A DNA stretch of 64,000 bases from Chlamydia caviae GPIC (lineage in GTDB: Bacteria > Chlamydiota > Chlamydiia > Chlamydiales > Chlamydiaceae). The position numbers and the translations under genes were made by a program. Every line of letters starts with the position of its first letter. Position 1 is the stretch's first letter. Location of the stretch: assembly GCF_000007605.1 (NCBI RefSeq), contig NC_003361.3, positions 1,054,001 to 1,118,000 on the forward strand, in the 5' to 3' direction. The notes beneath the pieces are model-generated. The model was not told the DNA's origin. It saw only the letters and a program-made list of their open reading frames with translations, and did no database searches. This document shows, piece after piece, positions 17,456 to 26,394 of this stretch.

Positions 17456-20368
17456 TTATTCGTCGTCGTCAGCATCACTGATAACAGTTAATTCCATAGG
17501 ACCAAAGTTCTCATCATTTTGGAATGATGTCGCAACAACAGGAATCACGTTTTGCGGTCTTTGTTCCCTAGTCATAGTTAACTCTAGACGGAATAAATGT
17601 TTTACAATGGCAATACGAATATCTCGAACAAGACTTTCAAATAGTAAGAATGACTCGTGTTTAAATTCGATTAGAGGATCTTTCTGACCCACCGTACGTA
17701 AACCTACTTCACTACGCAGTAAATCCATATCTACAAGATGAATTTTCCATTGCTCATCGATATGCATAATCATTACTGAACGTATGATGTCTCTACAAAT
17801 ACCTTTAGCATCAACATCATCTCCAGCAGCTGTAGTGATTTCCTCCACCATAGAAGAAAACTTATTTTGGAAAACTTCTATCAAATCTTCCGCTACTTGT
17901 TCTGCAATAGCGTCTAAAGTTGTTAACTTACGCAACTCATCAAGATTTAACTTTATAGGGAAGGAATAGTTCATCCACTCTTCTAAATTAGGAAGAGAGT
18001 GGCCCGTAGGGTGGTTACGACTTGTAATCAATGAAGCTATCATTAACGACACATGATAGATCGCTTCCTTAGCTAAGGGGAAGACATCCTCAGAACGTAT
18101 AATCTCATTACGAAAAGCATAGATGGTTTGTCTTTGCTTATTCATAACATCGTCATACTCTAGAGTATGTTTTCGAATCGTGTAATTCCTTGCTTCAACA
18201 CGCTTTTGAGCAGTTTCAATCAGCTTGTTAAACATAGGATCTGACATTGCCTCTCCTTCAGGAGGACGGAAATGTCGAATCAAAGCATTTAACTTCGGCG
18301 AAGCAAATAAACGCATTAAACGATCTTCAAAAGATAAGAAGAACTTCGCAGCACCAGGATCTCCTAAACGGGCACAACGTCCACGTAACTGCCGATCAAT
18401 ACGTCGAGACTGATGGCGGCTTGTACCAATAACATGAAGACCACCAACGACTACAGCTTCCTCATCTAACTTAATATCTGTTCCACGACCCGCCATATTT
18501 GTAGCAACAGTAACAGCACCTAGCTTCCCAGCTGCAGCAATAATCTCCGCTTCTTGAGCATGATTTTTCGCATTTAAAACCGTATGATCTATGCGATTCT
18601 GTTTCAAAATACGAGAAAGCTTTTCAGAGACTTCAACAGACTCTGTCCCTATAAGAATAGGATTACCCTCTTTGTGCACACGAGCAATTTCATTAACGAT
18701 CGCATGATACTTCTCACGCTCTGTCATATAAAATTCATCATTATGATCTATACGTAAGCACGTTTTAAATGTAGGTACTTGTAAAACGTATAGATTATAA
18801 ATCTCTTTAAATTCTTTAGATTCGGTAATCGCTGTTCCGGTCATACCTGCAAGCTTTTCATAAAGACGGAAGAAGTTCTGTAAAGTTACCGTCGCAAAAG
18901 TTTGTGATTCCTTACGGATGGTGACATGTTCTTTTGCTTCTATTGCTTGATGGAGGCCTTCAGAAAAACGACGACCAGGTTGTGGACGACCTGTATGCTC
19001 ATCAATAATGATAATTTGATCATCACGGACAATATAGTCCACATCACGTTCCATAAGAAGTTGCGCTCTCAAGAGCTGTCGCAAACCATGTGCACGAGCT
19101 TTTCTTTGAGTATCTTCTTCAGAAACGGCAATTTTTCTATTAATTTTATCTGTTGGAGAGAGAGATTCGTCACTATCTATGAGAGAGTATTCATGCCCCA
19201 TATCCATCATGACAAAATCTTCAGCAGAGCCTCCGGCCTTATCAACCCACTGCTGCATACCGCGGTCTGTCAATTCAAAATCATTATTGTGCTCATCAAC
19301 AATGATATAAAGTTGAGATAACTGCTCTATACTCTCTTCCTTATTTTGCTCAGCATGATAATAAATATCCCACTTATCAATCATAGCGCGCAAATCTGGG
19401 TGTTCACGTACTCTACGTAAAACACGATTCAAAGGCATTCCCTTACTAACCAACCATAAACTACGGCAAAATTCAGAGATCCCTTCGACAACTTTTTTAT
19501 CCTTAGGAAGGATATCCATGTCTAAGTAAAGTTCTAATCCCCTTCTAGCCTCAAGAGCTAATTGGTTGCATAGTTCCCTTTGCAATTGAACTAATCCAGC
19601 AACCTTATCTTTAAGCTCAAAATAAACAGGATTATGTTTCTCTCCAGGTCCGGAAATAATTAAAGGAGTTCTTGCTTCATCAATTAAAATTGAATCTACT
19701 TCATCAATAATAGCAAAATAGAAGCCACGGCCTACCTGCTCATCAACAGAAGTTGCTATAGAATTATCTCTAAGATAATCGAATCCAAATTCCGATGCTG
19801 TGCCGTAAACGACGTCACAACGATAGATTTCTTTTCGTTTTTCTAAAGGAGAACCTGCGATCAATACTCCGGTAGTTAAACCCAACCAACGCAATATAGA
19901 GCCAACCCATTCACAGTCCCTTTGAGCAAGGTAGTCGTTAACTGTGACCAAATGCACAGGCTTGCCTGTTAAAGCATTCAAATATAAAGGCATAACTGCT
20001 GTAAGAGTTTTCCCCTCGCCTGTTTGCATCTCAGTGATAAAGCCTTTATGCATAGCTATGGCACCGAGAATCTGAACATCATAGGGAACCATGTCCCAAT
20101 TCTGATGATAACCAGAAACTTCTACAGGGGTTCCTGTTAAACGCCTACATACGTTTTTAACAACGGCATAAGCTTCGGGAAGCATATCGTCTAAGGATTC
20201 GCCTTCCTGATAGCGTTTTTTTAACTCTACTGTTTTATTACGCAACTCCTCATCGGACAAAGGAGCAAGCATCTCATCATAGAGATTTACCTTATCCACA
20301 AGTTTTTGAAATTTTTTTAAGGTACGCTCTTGAGAAGATCCAAAGAAACGTTTAAGAAAATCTAACAT
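17456..20368 (-). CDS. secA: Preprotein translocase ATPase SecA
   Basis: Motor that drives unfolded preproteins through SecYEG. NBD1 has Walker A TGEGKT near 113-119 and the DEAD-type IIDEVD near 221-227; the preprotein cross-linking domain is inserted after it; NBD2 has GRGTDIKL and the RQLRGRCARLGD arginine-finger region; the helical scaffold and wing follow. Length 970 exceeds E. coli SecA (901) because of insertions in the region of about 270-440. The C-terminus ends in an acidic DADDDE tail and lacks the cysteine-rich zinc motif that binds SecB. The gene stands alone on the minus strand with its own terminator. Confidence 0.97.
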   Translation of the reverse strand: MLDFLKRFFGSSQERTLKKFQKLVDKVNLYDEMLAPLSDEELRNKTVELKKRYQEGESLDDMLPEAYAVVKNVCRRLTGTPVEVSGYHQNWDMVPYDVQILGAIAMHKGFITEMQTGEGKTLTAVMPLYLNALTGKPVHLVTVNDYLAQRDCEWVGSILRWLGLTTGVLIAGSPLEKRKEIYRCDVVYGTASEFGFDYLRDNSIATSVDEQVGRGFYFAIIDEVDSILIDEARTPLIISGPGEKHNPVYFELKDKVAGLVQLQRELCNQLALEARRGLELYLDMDILPKDKKVVEGISEFCRSLWLVSKGMPLNRVLRRVREHPDLRAMIDKWDIYYHAEQNKEESIEQLSQLYIIVDEHNNDFELTDRGMQQWVDKAGGSAEDFVMMDMGHEYSLIDSDESLSPTDKINRKIAVSEEDTQRKARAHGLRQLLRAQLLMERDVDYIVRDDQIIIIDEHTGRPQPGRRFSEGLHQAIEAKEHVTIRKESQTFATVTLQNFFRLYEKLAGMTGTAITESKEFKEIYNLYVLQVPTFKTCLRIDHNDEFYMTEREKYHAIVNEIARVHKEGNPILIGTESVEVSEKLSRILKQNRIDHTVLNAKNHAQEAEIIAAAGKLGAVTVATNMAGRGTDIKLDEEAVVVGGLHVIGTSRHQSRRIDRQLRGRCARLGDPGAAKFFLSFEDRLMRLFASPKLNALIRHFRPPEGEAMSDPMFNKLIETAQKRVEARNYTIRKHTLEYDDVMNKQRQTIYAFRNEIIRSEDVFPLAKEAIYHVSLMIASLITSRNHPTGHSLPNLEEWMNYSFPIKLNLDELRKLTTLDAIAEQVAEDLIEVFQNKFSSMVEEITTAAGDDVDAKGICRDIIRSVMIMHIDEQWKIHLVDMDLLRSEVGLRTVGQKDPLIEFKHESFLLFESLVRDIRIAIVKHLFRLELTMTREQRPQNVIPVVATSFQNDENFGPMELTVISDADDDE

Positions 20369-20456
20369 ACGTCGCTTAATTCAATATAATTGCTTGGAAA
20401 ATAATCTATTAATTCCTACGTGAACTCATCTGTCAATACCATACTCGATTCCAGTG

Positions 20457-20477
20457 AATAAAAGGAACAAAAGTTCC
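20457..20477 (-). terminator. Intrinsic terminator after the TPR gene
   Basis: On the minus strand GGAAC-TTTT-GTTCC is followed at once by TTTTATTC. The stem is only 5 base pairs but is correctly placed about 80 bases downstream of the TPR gene and before secA. Confidence 0.5.
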
Positions 20478-20555
20478 CTTGCTTGTATTCTTCTTTCTCC
20501 TGAACAAGAGATAAAAAACTTTTGTTATAAAGACAGAGAAATGAAAAAAAAGAAT

Positions 20556-21881
20556 TTAAGCAGCAAGTAGCGTATCTACTTCTACAATATGCTGATGATT
20601 CAAAGGTAACTTCTGGCGTAAGTTACGCATAATTTGCGAGCGGCGCTTCTTTTGCTCTAAAGAAACATCTTGAGCCGATAAAAACGCTTGTATTTCATAA
20701 GCAGCATCAAAATTTCCCGAACGAGCTTCGCAGGCACTTAATAGTTCTAGAGTCTCCAAGGAATGATTTAACTGGAGAGCCTTTTTTGCATACTCTAAGC
20801 CAGCTTCTGCTGTTACTATTGAAGCGTATCCAACTCCTGAAAGCCATGCTAAAGCTTTGCATGCTGTAGGGCAGGAAGGATTTTTCTGAATGACTTTAAG
20901 ATACATCTTTTCAGCATCAGAATATTTTTTTAAACAACATAAGCTAAATCCATAGCCTAAACCACATTGCCAATCTTCAGCGTATGCAGCGCATTGGAAT
21001 GCCAAATTCCAACAGTACTCAGCTAGTGAGTAATCATTTTGATCCATAGCAGCGAAAGCTGCATGTTTCATTAACAAGGCATCTCCTCGAGACCATAAAT
21101 CACTACTTTGATAGATAAGTAATGCCTTTCTCGATCGACCTTGTCTTTGTTCACACAAACCAATGTTAAATAAAGACTCTTCTCTATAGCTTGGCTCGGA
21201 TAATAACTTGCGAAATAGCTTCCCTGCTTCAATATAGTTACCACAAATACGAGAAGAATGCGCTAAGTTATAGGTAACTTCTACAGGACAGGGGCCTAAA
21301 GCATAAGCGCGATTATAAAACTCTATAGCATCTTGATAGCGCTTTGACGTGAAGTAAATATCCCCAACGGTAATGTAGGTCTCTTGATGGGATAAAGGAG
21401 AAATCCAAGGCTCAATAATACTACACGCAGCATCCAAATGTCCTACATGCACCAAAGCAGATGCATACTTTGCAGCATCTTGTTCTTCGAATAGATCTTT
21501 CGCAATCAAAGAAAAGGCTTGGCAAGACTCTTTATATGCTCCATGACGATAAGCCTTGTAAGCAATCTCTAATAAAAATTGAGGGCCTCTCAAATTTAAC
21601 TTTTGAGCTTCGGCTAATAGCTTTTCTACCTCATCAAAGCGATTCATACCGCGAAGAATACGCATGTAATCAAATAAACACTGACGACGGTAGGAACGCT
21701 TTTTTAAAATGGGCAGGAGCTTTTGTTCAGCAACAGACCATTCTTTCAATTCCATGCTCAGATGAACTTCTCGAATAATCTGCGCCGCATAACGACGGAA
21801 ACGGGAAATATGACTATAGACTTTAAAAACTAAAGCTACCGTCAAACTTGCAACTAAAGCCCATAGGGTGACTAGCCACAT
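20556..21881 (-). CDS. Membrane-anchored TPR protein (CT700-like)
   Basis: With the ATG at 21879-21881 the protein is 441 residues, which fits my recollection of CT700. A signal-anchor helix (MWLVTLWALVASLTVALVF) opens it, then basic residues, then a long array of degenerate tetratricopeptide repeats (about 45-420) with A-Y-G-A-F-A spacing typical of TPR helices. Expected topology: a short N-terminus, one inner-membrane span and a large TPR scaffold for protein-protein contacts. The frame stays open upstream to a TTG at 21989, which would overlap psd by 43 bases; I judged that less likely, though neither start has a strong ribosome site. Partner unknown. Confidence 0.8.
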   Translation of the reverse strand: MWLVTLWALVASLTVALVFKVYSHISRFRRYAAQIIREVHLSMELKEWSVAEQKLLPILKKRSYRRQCLFDYMRILRGMNRFDEVEKLLAEAQKLNLRGPQFLLEIAYKAYRHGAYKESCQAFSLIAKDLFEEQDAAKYASALVHVGHLDAACSIIEPWISPLSHQETYITVGDIYFTSKRYQDAIEFYNRAYALGPCPVEVTYNLAHSSRICGNYIEAGKLFRKLLSEPSYREESLFNIGLCEQRQGRSRKALLIYQSSDLWSRGDALLMKHAAFAAMDQNDYSLAEYCWNLAFQCAAYAEDWQCGLGYGFSLCCLKKYSDAEKMYLKVIQKNPSCPTACKALAWLSGVGYASIVTAEAGLEYAKKALQLNHSLETLELLSACEARSGNFDAAYEIQAFLSAQDVSLEQKKRRSQIMRNLRQKLPLNHQHIVEVDTLLAA

Positions 21882-21946
21882 AATTCGCCAATTTGCACTT
21901 TTCTCTCTCTTTGCAATACCAAAAAAAACCTTTAAAGTCTTTAAAA

Positions 21947-22846
21947 TTATTCTCTCAAAGAACGCCCTAAAGACTGCCCCATAAGGCAACGTGTTTCTAA
22001 TCCCATCCGCGAGTTCTTCAATAAGTCTGCGTCAAACTGAATAACTCCTGGTTCAAACAACACGATTACAGTAGACCCTCCGATTTCAAAAAAGCCCTTC
22101 TCATTGCCTTTAGAATACTTTTTTTCTGCCGTGTAGGTCTGAACAATGGAACCAACATTTAATGCTCCCACCTCCAAATAAAGCACGTCTCCGAACTTCT
22201 CTGTTTTCAGTTCAGTTAACGTACGCTTGTTCTCGCAAAAAATATTGAAATTATCTTTCAGCGCCATGGGGTGTACAGAAAATAAATAACCGTTAATGTT
22301 CCGCGTCGGTCCTGCCAAACAGTCTACGGGGAAATGAAAACGGTGGTAATCGAAAAGAGCTAACCGAGCAAAAACTACACTGCCAGAGGCGTATTTCTCA
22401 ACAAGCTTAGCATCGCCTAATAATTTCGAAAGAGAGAATCGCTTAGATTTAACAACAAACTCCCCGAACTCGGCGATGTTTGGATAAATCAAATACGCCC
22501 CATCGACAGGCGTGACGCAGATATCGTCCCCCCGAGCAATAGGCCGTGCTTCCGGGCGCAGCTCTCTGGTAAAAAAATCATTGAAAGAGGTAAACTCGGA
22601 AATAGATTTTTTAAATTCTTTTGTACAGATGCGATTTTTCTTGATAAACCCTGGGATCTTTTTACGTGTCCAAGAACGTTTTTGAATCCAGCCATAAAGA
22701 CGAGATAAAAATGGGGTTCTCGATAATAGCGTGGACACGCCTTTCCCTAATCTAGAGGTGTATAGAAACATCATAGTCTTTTCATAACACACCACTTCCG
22801 TTACTCTTTGATTAGTGGAACGGTCAATATACTGCAGTTTTTTCAC
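21947..22846 (-). CDS. psd: Phosphatidylserine decarboxylase proenzyme
   Basis: Makes phosphatidylethanolamine from phosphatidylserine at the inner membrane. The proenzyme cleaves itself at a Gly-Ser bond to create a pyruvoyl cofactor: the motif GGST is at about 256-259 ([16 protein letters not shown]). The upstream FDYHRFHFP (near 167-175) and VHPMALK carry the conserved histidines. Length 299 is typical. The N-terminal 60 residues are basic and hydrophobic, consistent with membrane association. The gap to the next gene, the TPR protein, is 65 bases, so the two are probably co-transcribed. It is divergent from mnmE across a 156-base promoter region. Confidence 0.95.
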   Translation of the reverse strand: MKKLQYIDRSTNQRVTEVVCYEKTMMFLYTSRLGKGVSTLLSRTPFLSRLYGWIQKRSWTRKKIPGFIKKNRICTKEFKKSISEFTSFNDFFTRELRPEARPIARGDDICVTPVDGAYLIYPNIAEFGEFVVKSKRFSLSKLLGDAKLVEKYASGSVVFARLALFDYHRFHFPVDCLAGPTRNINGYLFSVHPMALKDNFNIFCENKRTLTELKTEKFGDVLYLEVGALNVGSIVQTYTAEKKYSKGNEKGFFEIGGSTVIVLFEPGVIQFDADLLKNSRMGLETRCLMGQSLGRSLRE

Positions 22847-23002
22847 TTGCCCTCGATCTGTAAGATCAAACAGGCGACTATAAAAAGTTATTAAAAATAT
22901 TCCAAACTAATTAAATAGAAATCATTAAAAAACCTGCCTACATCTTTAATATGAAACCTGATATCCTATCTCTCAAGTTAGTTCAATTTTCATCCGTTTT
23001 TT

Positions 23003-24334
23003 ATGATCAAAAACGATACTATTGCAGCTATAGCTACTCCCCCGGGAGAGGGAAGCATCGCTATAGTTCGTATATCGGGCCCGGAAGCTATTCAAATCAC
23101 AGATAAAATATTCTCAGGATCCGTACCGTCTTTTGCCTCACACACCGCTCATCTGGGAATAGTAAATCATAAAGACCGTCAGATTGATCAGGTACTTTTG
23201 TTAATCATGCGCGCCCCACGCTCATTTACTGGAGAAGACGTTATTGAGCTACAATGCCATGGCGGCTACTTCTCTTGTTCTCAAATCCTAGAGGCTTTGG
23301 TATCCGAAGGGGCTCGGCCTGCTCTCCCTGGAGAATTTTCTCAACGAGCTTTTTTAAACGGGAAAATAGATCTTATCCAAGCGGAAGCCATTCAAAACAT
23401 TATTGCCGCTGACAACTTAGATGCATTTTTTATTGCTCAGAACCATTTCCAAGGGCATTTTTCTAAAAAAATTCAGCTGATTTCTTCATTGATTGTCGAA
23501 TCCTTAGCTTTCATTGAAGTTCTTGCCGATTTTCCGGAGGAAGAACAGCCTGATATGGACGTTCCTAAGCAAAGATTAAACGAAGCCATGCTCATTATTG
23601 AGGATCTTATATCGAGTTTCGATGAAGGGCAGCGCCTCGCTCAAGGGACGAGTATTGTTCTTGCAGGCCACCCTAATGTAGGAAAATCTTCTCTTCTTAA
23701 TGCCCTAACGAATAAAAATCGCGCTATTGTTACCGATATTCCTGGAACTACAAGGGATATATTAGAAGAAAACTGGACGCTACAAGGAAAGCGTATCCGT
23801 CTTATAGATTCTGCAGGACAACGAGAAACTGATAATCTTGTCGAACAAGAGGGCATCGAACGGGCAATTTCTGCCATGGAACAATCTGAAGGAATTCTTT
23901 GGGTTATGGATGCTACGCAACCTCCGCCCTCTCTTCCAGAAATTTTATTTCAAAAACCTTCCCTCCTTCTTTGGAATAAATCCGATCTTGCATCACCACC
24001 ACAACTCGATACTTCGCTCCCCCAACTAGCTATCTCTGCAAAGACAGGGGAAGGAATTTTTGAACTCAAACAATTTATCCAAAAATGGATGCAACAACAA
24101 CAGCTAGGAAAGAACGCAAAAGTCTTTCTTGTTTCTTCTCGACATCATACCATATTGCAACAGATGCGTTCGTATTTGCTCTCGGCTAAAGAAGGCTTGC
24201 TAGCCCAACTCCCTCCCGAACTTATTGCTCTAGAGCTCCGACAAGCTCTACAAGCTACTGGGAACCTTTCCGGATCTGAAGTTAATGAAACGATATTAGG
24301 AGAAATTTTTAGCAGGTTTTGCATTGGAAAATAA
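23003..24334 (+). CDS. mnmE: tRNA modification GTPase MnmE (TrmE/ThdF)
   Basis: With MnmG it installs the carboxymethylaminomethyl group at U34 of certain tRNAs. The N-terminal tetrahydrofolate-binding domain spans about 1-118, a helical domain follows, and an inserted G domain carries GHPNVGKSS at about 222-230, [14 protein letters not shown] and NKSD. The protein ends in FCIGK, the conserved C-(I/L/V)-G-K motif whose cysteine is needed for activity. Length 443 is normal. The 3' end overlaps nth by 11 bases, so both belong to one transcript. Confidence 0.97.
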   Translation: MIKNDTIAAIATPPGEGSIAIVRISGPEAIQITDKIFSGSVPSFASHTAHLGIVNHKDRQIDQVLLLIMRAPRSFTGEDVIELQCHGGYFSCSQILEALVSEGARPALPGEFSQRAFLNGKIDLIQAEAIQNIIAADNLDAFFIAQNHFQGHFSKKIQLISSLIVESLAFIEVLADFPEEEQPDMDVPKQRLNEAMLIIEDLISSFDEGQRLAQGTSIVLAGHPNVGKSSLLNALTNKNRAIVTDIPGTTRDILEENWTLQGKRIRLIDSAGQRETDNLVEQEGIERAISAMEQSEGILWVMDATQPPPSLPEILFQKPSLLLWNKSDLASPPQLDTSLPQLAISAKTGEGIFELKQFIQKWMQQQQLGKNAKVFLVSSRHHTILQQMRSYLLSAKEGLLAQLPPELIALELRQALQATGNLSGSEVNETILGEIFSRFCIGK

Positions 24335-24968
24335 AACTCTTATTAAAAATTTTATCATTTCTACATTAAACGATCTCTTCCCAAATCCGAAGCCATCTTT
24401 AACGGGGTGGGAAACTCCATTTCAGCTACTCGTTGCTATTTTGCTTTCAGGGAACTCTACCGATAAGGCTGTAAATTCTGTAACACCGGAATTATTTTCG
24501 GCAGCACCTGATGCGCAAGCATTAGCAAAACTTCCCTTAGACAAGTTATACTTTATTATTTCTCCTTGTGGCCTTGGCAAGAGAAAGGCTGCATATCTTC
24601 ACGATTTATCAAAAATCATTTCAGAAAAATATCGTGGCGAACCCCCAGCTTCTTTGGAATTGTTAACTAAATTACCTGGAGTGGGGAGAAAAACAGCATC
24701 CGTCTTTCTTGGAATTATTTACAATATGGCAACCTTCCCAGTAGATACACATATCTTGAGACTAGCCCAACGTTGGGGCATCTCTAATAAGCGGAGCCCT
24801 TCAGCAGCAGAAAAAGATCTTGTCAGGTTCTTTGGAGATATGAATTCTCCAAAACTTCATTTACAACTCATCTACTACGCCAGAAACTACTGTCCGGCTC
24901 TCCATCATGATGTGAATACGTGCAGGATATGCTCGCACTTAAGAGATCTCTCTAGAAAAACAAACTAA
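24324..24968 (+). CDS. nth: Endonuclease III, base-excision repair glycosylase/AP lyase
   Basis: Removes oxidised pyrimidines and nicks abasic sites. It has the helix-hairpin-helix LPGVGRKTA with catalytic K123 and, 18 residues on, catalytic D141 in PVDTHIL. It starts at TTG 24324 inside mnmE, 7 bases after AGCAGG. The C-terminus, where most family members bind a [4Fe-4S] cluster with Cx6Cx2Cx5C, has only three cysteines: C190, C200 and C203 (Cx9Cx2C). The expected fourth position is Leu and there is no later cysteine. Either the cluster is lost or another ligand substitutes. Length 214 is close to the E. coli enzyme (211). Confidence 0.93.
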   Translation: MENKTLIKNFIISTLNDLFPNPKPSLTGWETPFQLLVAILLSGNSTDKAVNSVTPELFSAAPDAQALAKLPLDKLYFIISPCGLGKRKAAYLHDLSKIISEKYRGEPPASLELLTKLPGVGRKTASVFLGIIYNMATFPVDTHILRLAQRWGISNKRSPSAAEKDLVRFFGDMNSPKLHLQLIYYARNYCPALHHDVNTCRICSHLRDLSRKTN

Positions 24969-24988
24969 ATTCCTTAAGAAATAGGAGC

Positions 24989-25008
24989 TTCTGTTTATGA
25001 AAACAGAA
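24989..25008 (+). repeat. 8-bp stem-loop in the nth-brnQ gap
   Basis: TTCTGTTT (24989-24996) pairs perfectly with AAACAGAA (25001-25008) around a 4-base loop. No T tract follows on either strand, so it is not a clear terminator; it could protect the nth 3' end. The gap of 162 bases is the junction between two blocks that are apart in C. trachomatis. Confidence 0.5.
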
Positions 25009-25130
25009 ACGATTCCCCATAAAGCTTTCTCTCTGTATATATCGAGGATGAAATTTACTTTGCTTTCTAACGGAGAAATCTTTTAAACTGGGAAATTACT
25101 TACTACTTCGATATCGCAATTTTTAATATA

Positions 25131-26360
25131 ATGAATAAAAACGCTTCTAATAGGGCCAGCTCTAAAAAAGAGCTCTCTGTTTGGTCGATTGGAGGGTCTA
25201 TTTTTGCTATGTTCTTTGGAGCAGGCAATATAGTATTTCCTCTAGCCTTGGGTTATCACTACCATTCGCATCCTTGGTTCGCCTGTTTCGGAATGATACT
25301 TACTGCGGTTTGTGTTCCTCTATTAGGTTTGTTTAGTATGCTATTGTATTCGGGAGACTACAAAAGTTTTTTTTCCTCTATTGGAAAGATTCCTGGGATG
25401 GTTTTCATTATAGCAATTTTATGTTTAATAGGTCCCTTTGGGGGGATACCTAGAGCTATTGCTGTATCACATGCAACTTTAGCATCTCTATCTGATTCAA
25501 AAACAACATTACTCCCCAATCTACATATTTTCAGTTTGATTTGTTGTGTTTTGATCTATCTATTCACATGTAAACTTAGTAAACTCATCCAATGGCTGGG
25601 GTCTGTATTTTTCCCCATTATGTTAGTCACATTGCTTTGGATAATTTTTAAAGGATTGACTATTCCTGCAAACCCCAGTTTCTTAGAATCTGCAAATGCT
25701 CGACAAGCTTGGGTAGCTGGAATTGCAGAAGGCTTCAATACTATGGACCTTCTTGCAGCTTTCTTCTTCTGCTCCATTGTATTAATTTCTATACGACAAA
25801 TGATAGTAAATGGAGATGCTAGTGATGAAATACCTTTAAACTTTCAAAAAATCAGTAAAAAAGACAAACGCACTTTAGGTTTAGCTTTTGCTTTAGCTGC
25901 GGCTCTTCTTGGAATCATTTATTTAGGGTTTTCCCTATGTGCTTCTCGGCATGCAGGTTTATTAACCCATGTAAATAAAGGACAAATTCTAGGAAAAATT
26001 TCTGCTATTGCTCTTGGACCCAATAGTTTATTGACTGGTGTATGTGTGTTTGTTGCTTGCTTGACCACAGAGATTGCTTTAGTTGGGATTATTGCTGACT
26101 TCTTAGCCCGCATTATCTCATCGAAAAGAATGACGTATTCTAATGCAGTAATTTTCACTCTGATACCCTCCTACCTAATTTCTATTTTAAACTTTGAAAA
26201 TATCAGTCTCCTTCTATTGCCCCTACTACAGCTAAGTTACCCTGCATTAATCGCTTTGACTTGCGGAAGTATTGCTTATAAGTTGTGGAATTTCCGACAC
26301 GTCCAAGCTTTGTTTTATTTAACCCTCTCTCTTACGATTATTTTACGATTAGTGAGTTGA
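25131..26360 (+). CDS. brnQ: Branched-chain amino acid:cation symporter (LIVCS family)
   Basis: Integral inner-membrane transporter of 409 residues with about 12 hydrophobic segments. The N-terminal signature GGSIFAMFFGAGNIVFP is typical of BrnQ carriers, which import Leu, Ile and Val with Na+ or H+. Chlamydiae depend on host amino acids, and C. trachomatis has this gene at CT554. The start ATG has no recognisable ribosome site within 12 bases, so the exact start is uncertain by a few codons. The next gene begins 34 bases downstream on the same strand. Confidence 0.9.
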   Translation: MNKNASNRASSKKELSVWSIGGSIFAMFFGAGNIVFPLALGYHYHSHPWFACFGMILTAVCVPLLGLFSMLLYSGDYKSFFSSIGKIPGMVFIIAILCLIGPFGGIPRAIAVSHATLASLSDSKTTLLPNLHIFSLICCVLIYLFTCKLSKLIQWLGSVFFPIMLVTLLWIIFKGLTIPANPSFLESANARQAWVAGIAEGFNTMDLLAAFFFCSIVLISIRQMIVNGDASDEIPLNFQKISKKDKRTLGLAFALAAALLGIIYLGFSLCASRHAGLLTHVNKGQILGKISAIALGPNSLLTGVCVFVACLTTEIALVGIIADFLARIISSKRMTYSNAVIFTLIPSYLISILNFENISLLLLPLLQLSYPALIALTCGSIAYKLWNFRHVQALFYLTLSLTIILRLVS

Positions 26361-26394
26361 GATAACGCCTGTATTTGCTAACTAGCATAACGTT

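Noticed and set aside
18926..19321. 131-residue frame opposite secA
   Set aside because: Entirely antisense to conserved SecA coding sequence; low-complexity composition and no ribosome site.
24989..25008. Hairpin after nth as an intrinsic terminator
   Set aside because: No T tract follows on either strand; listed only as a stem-loop.
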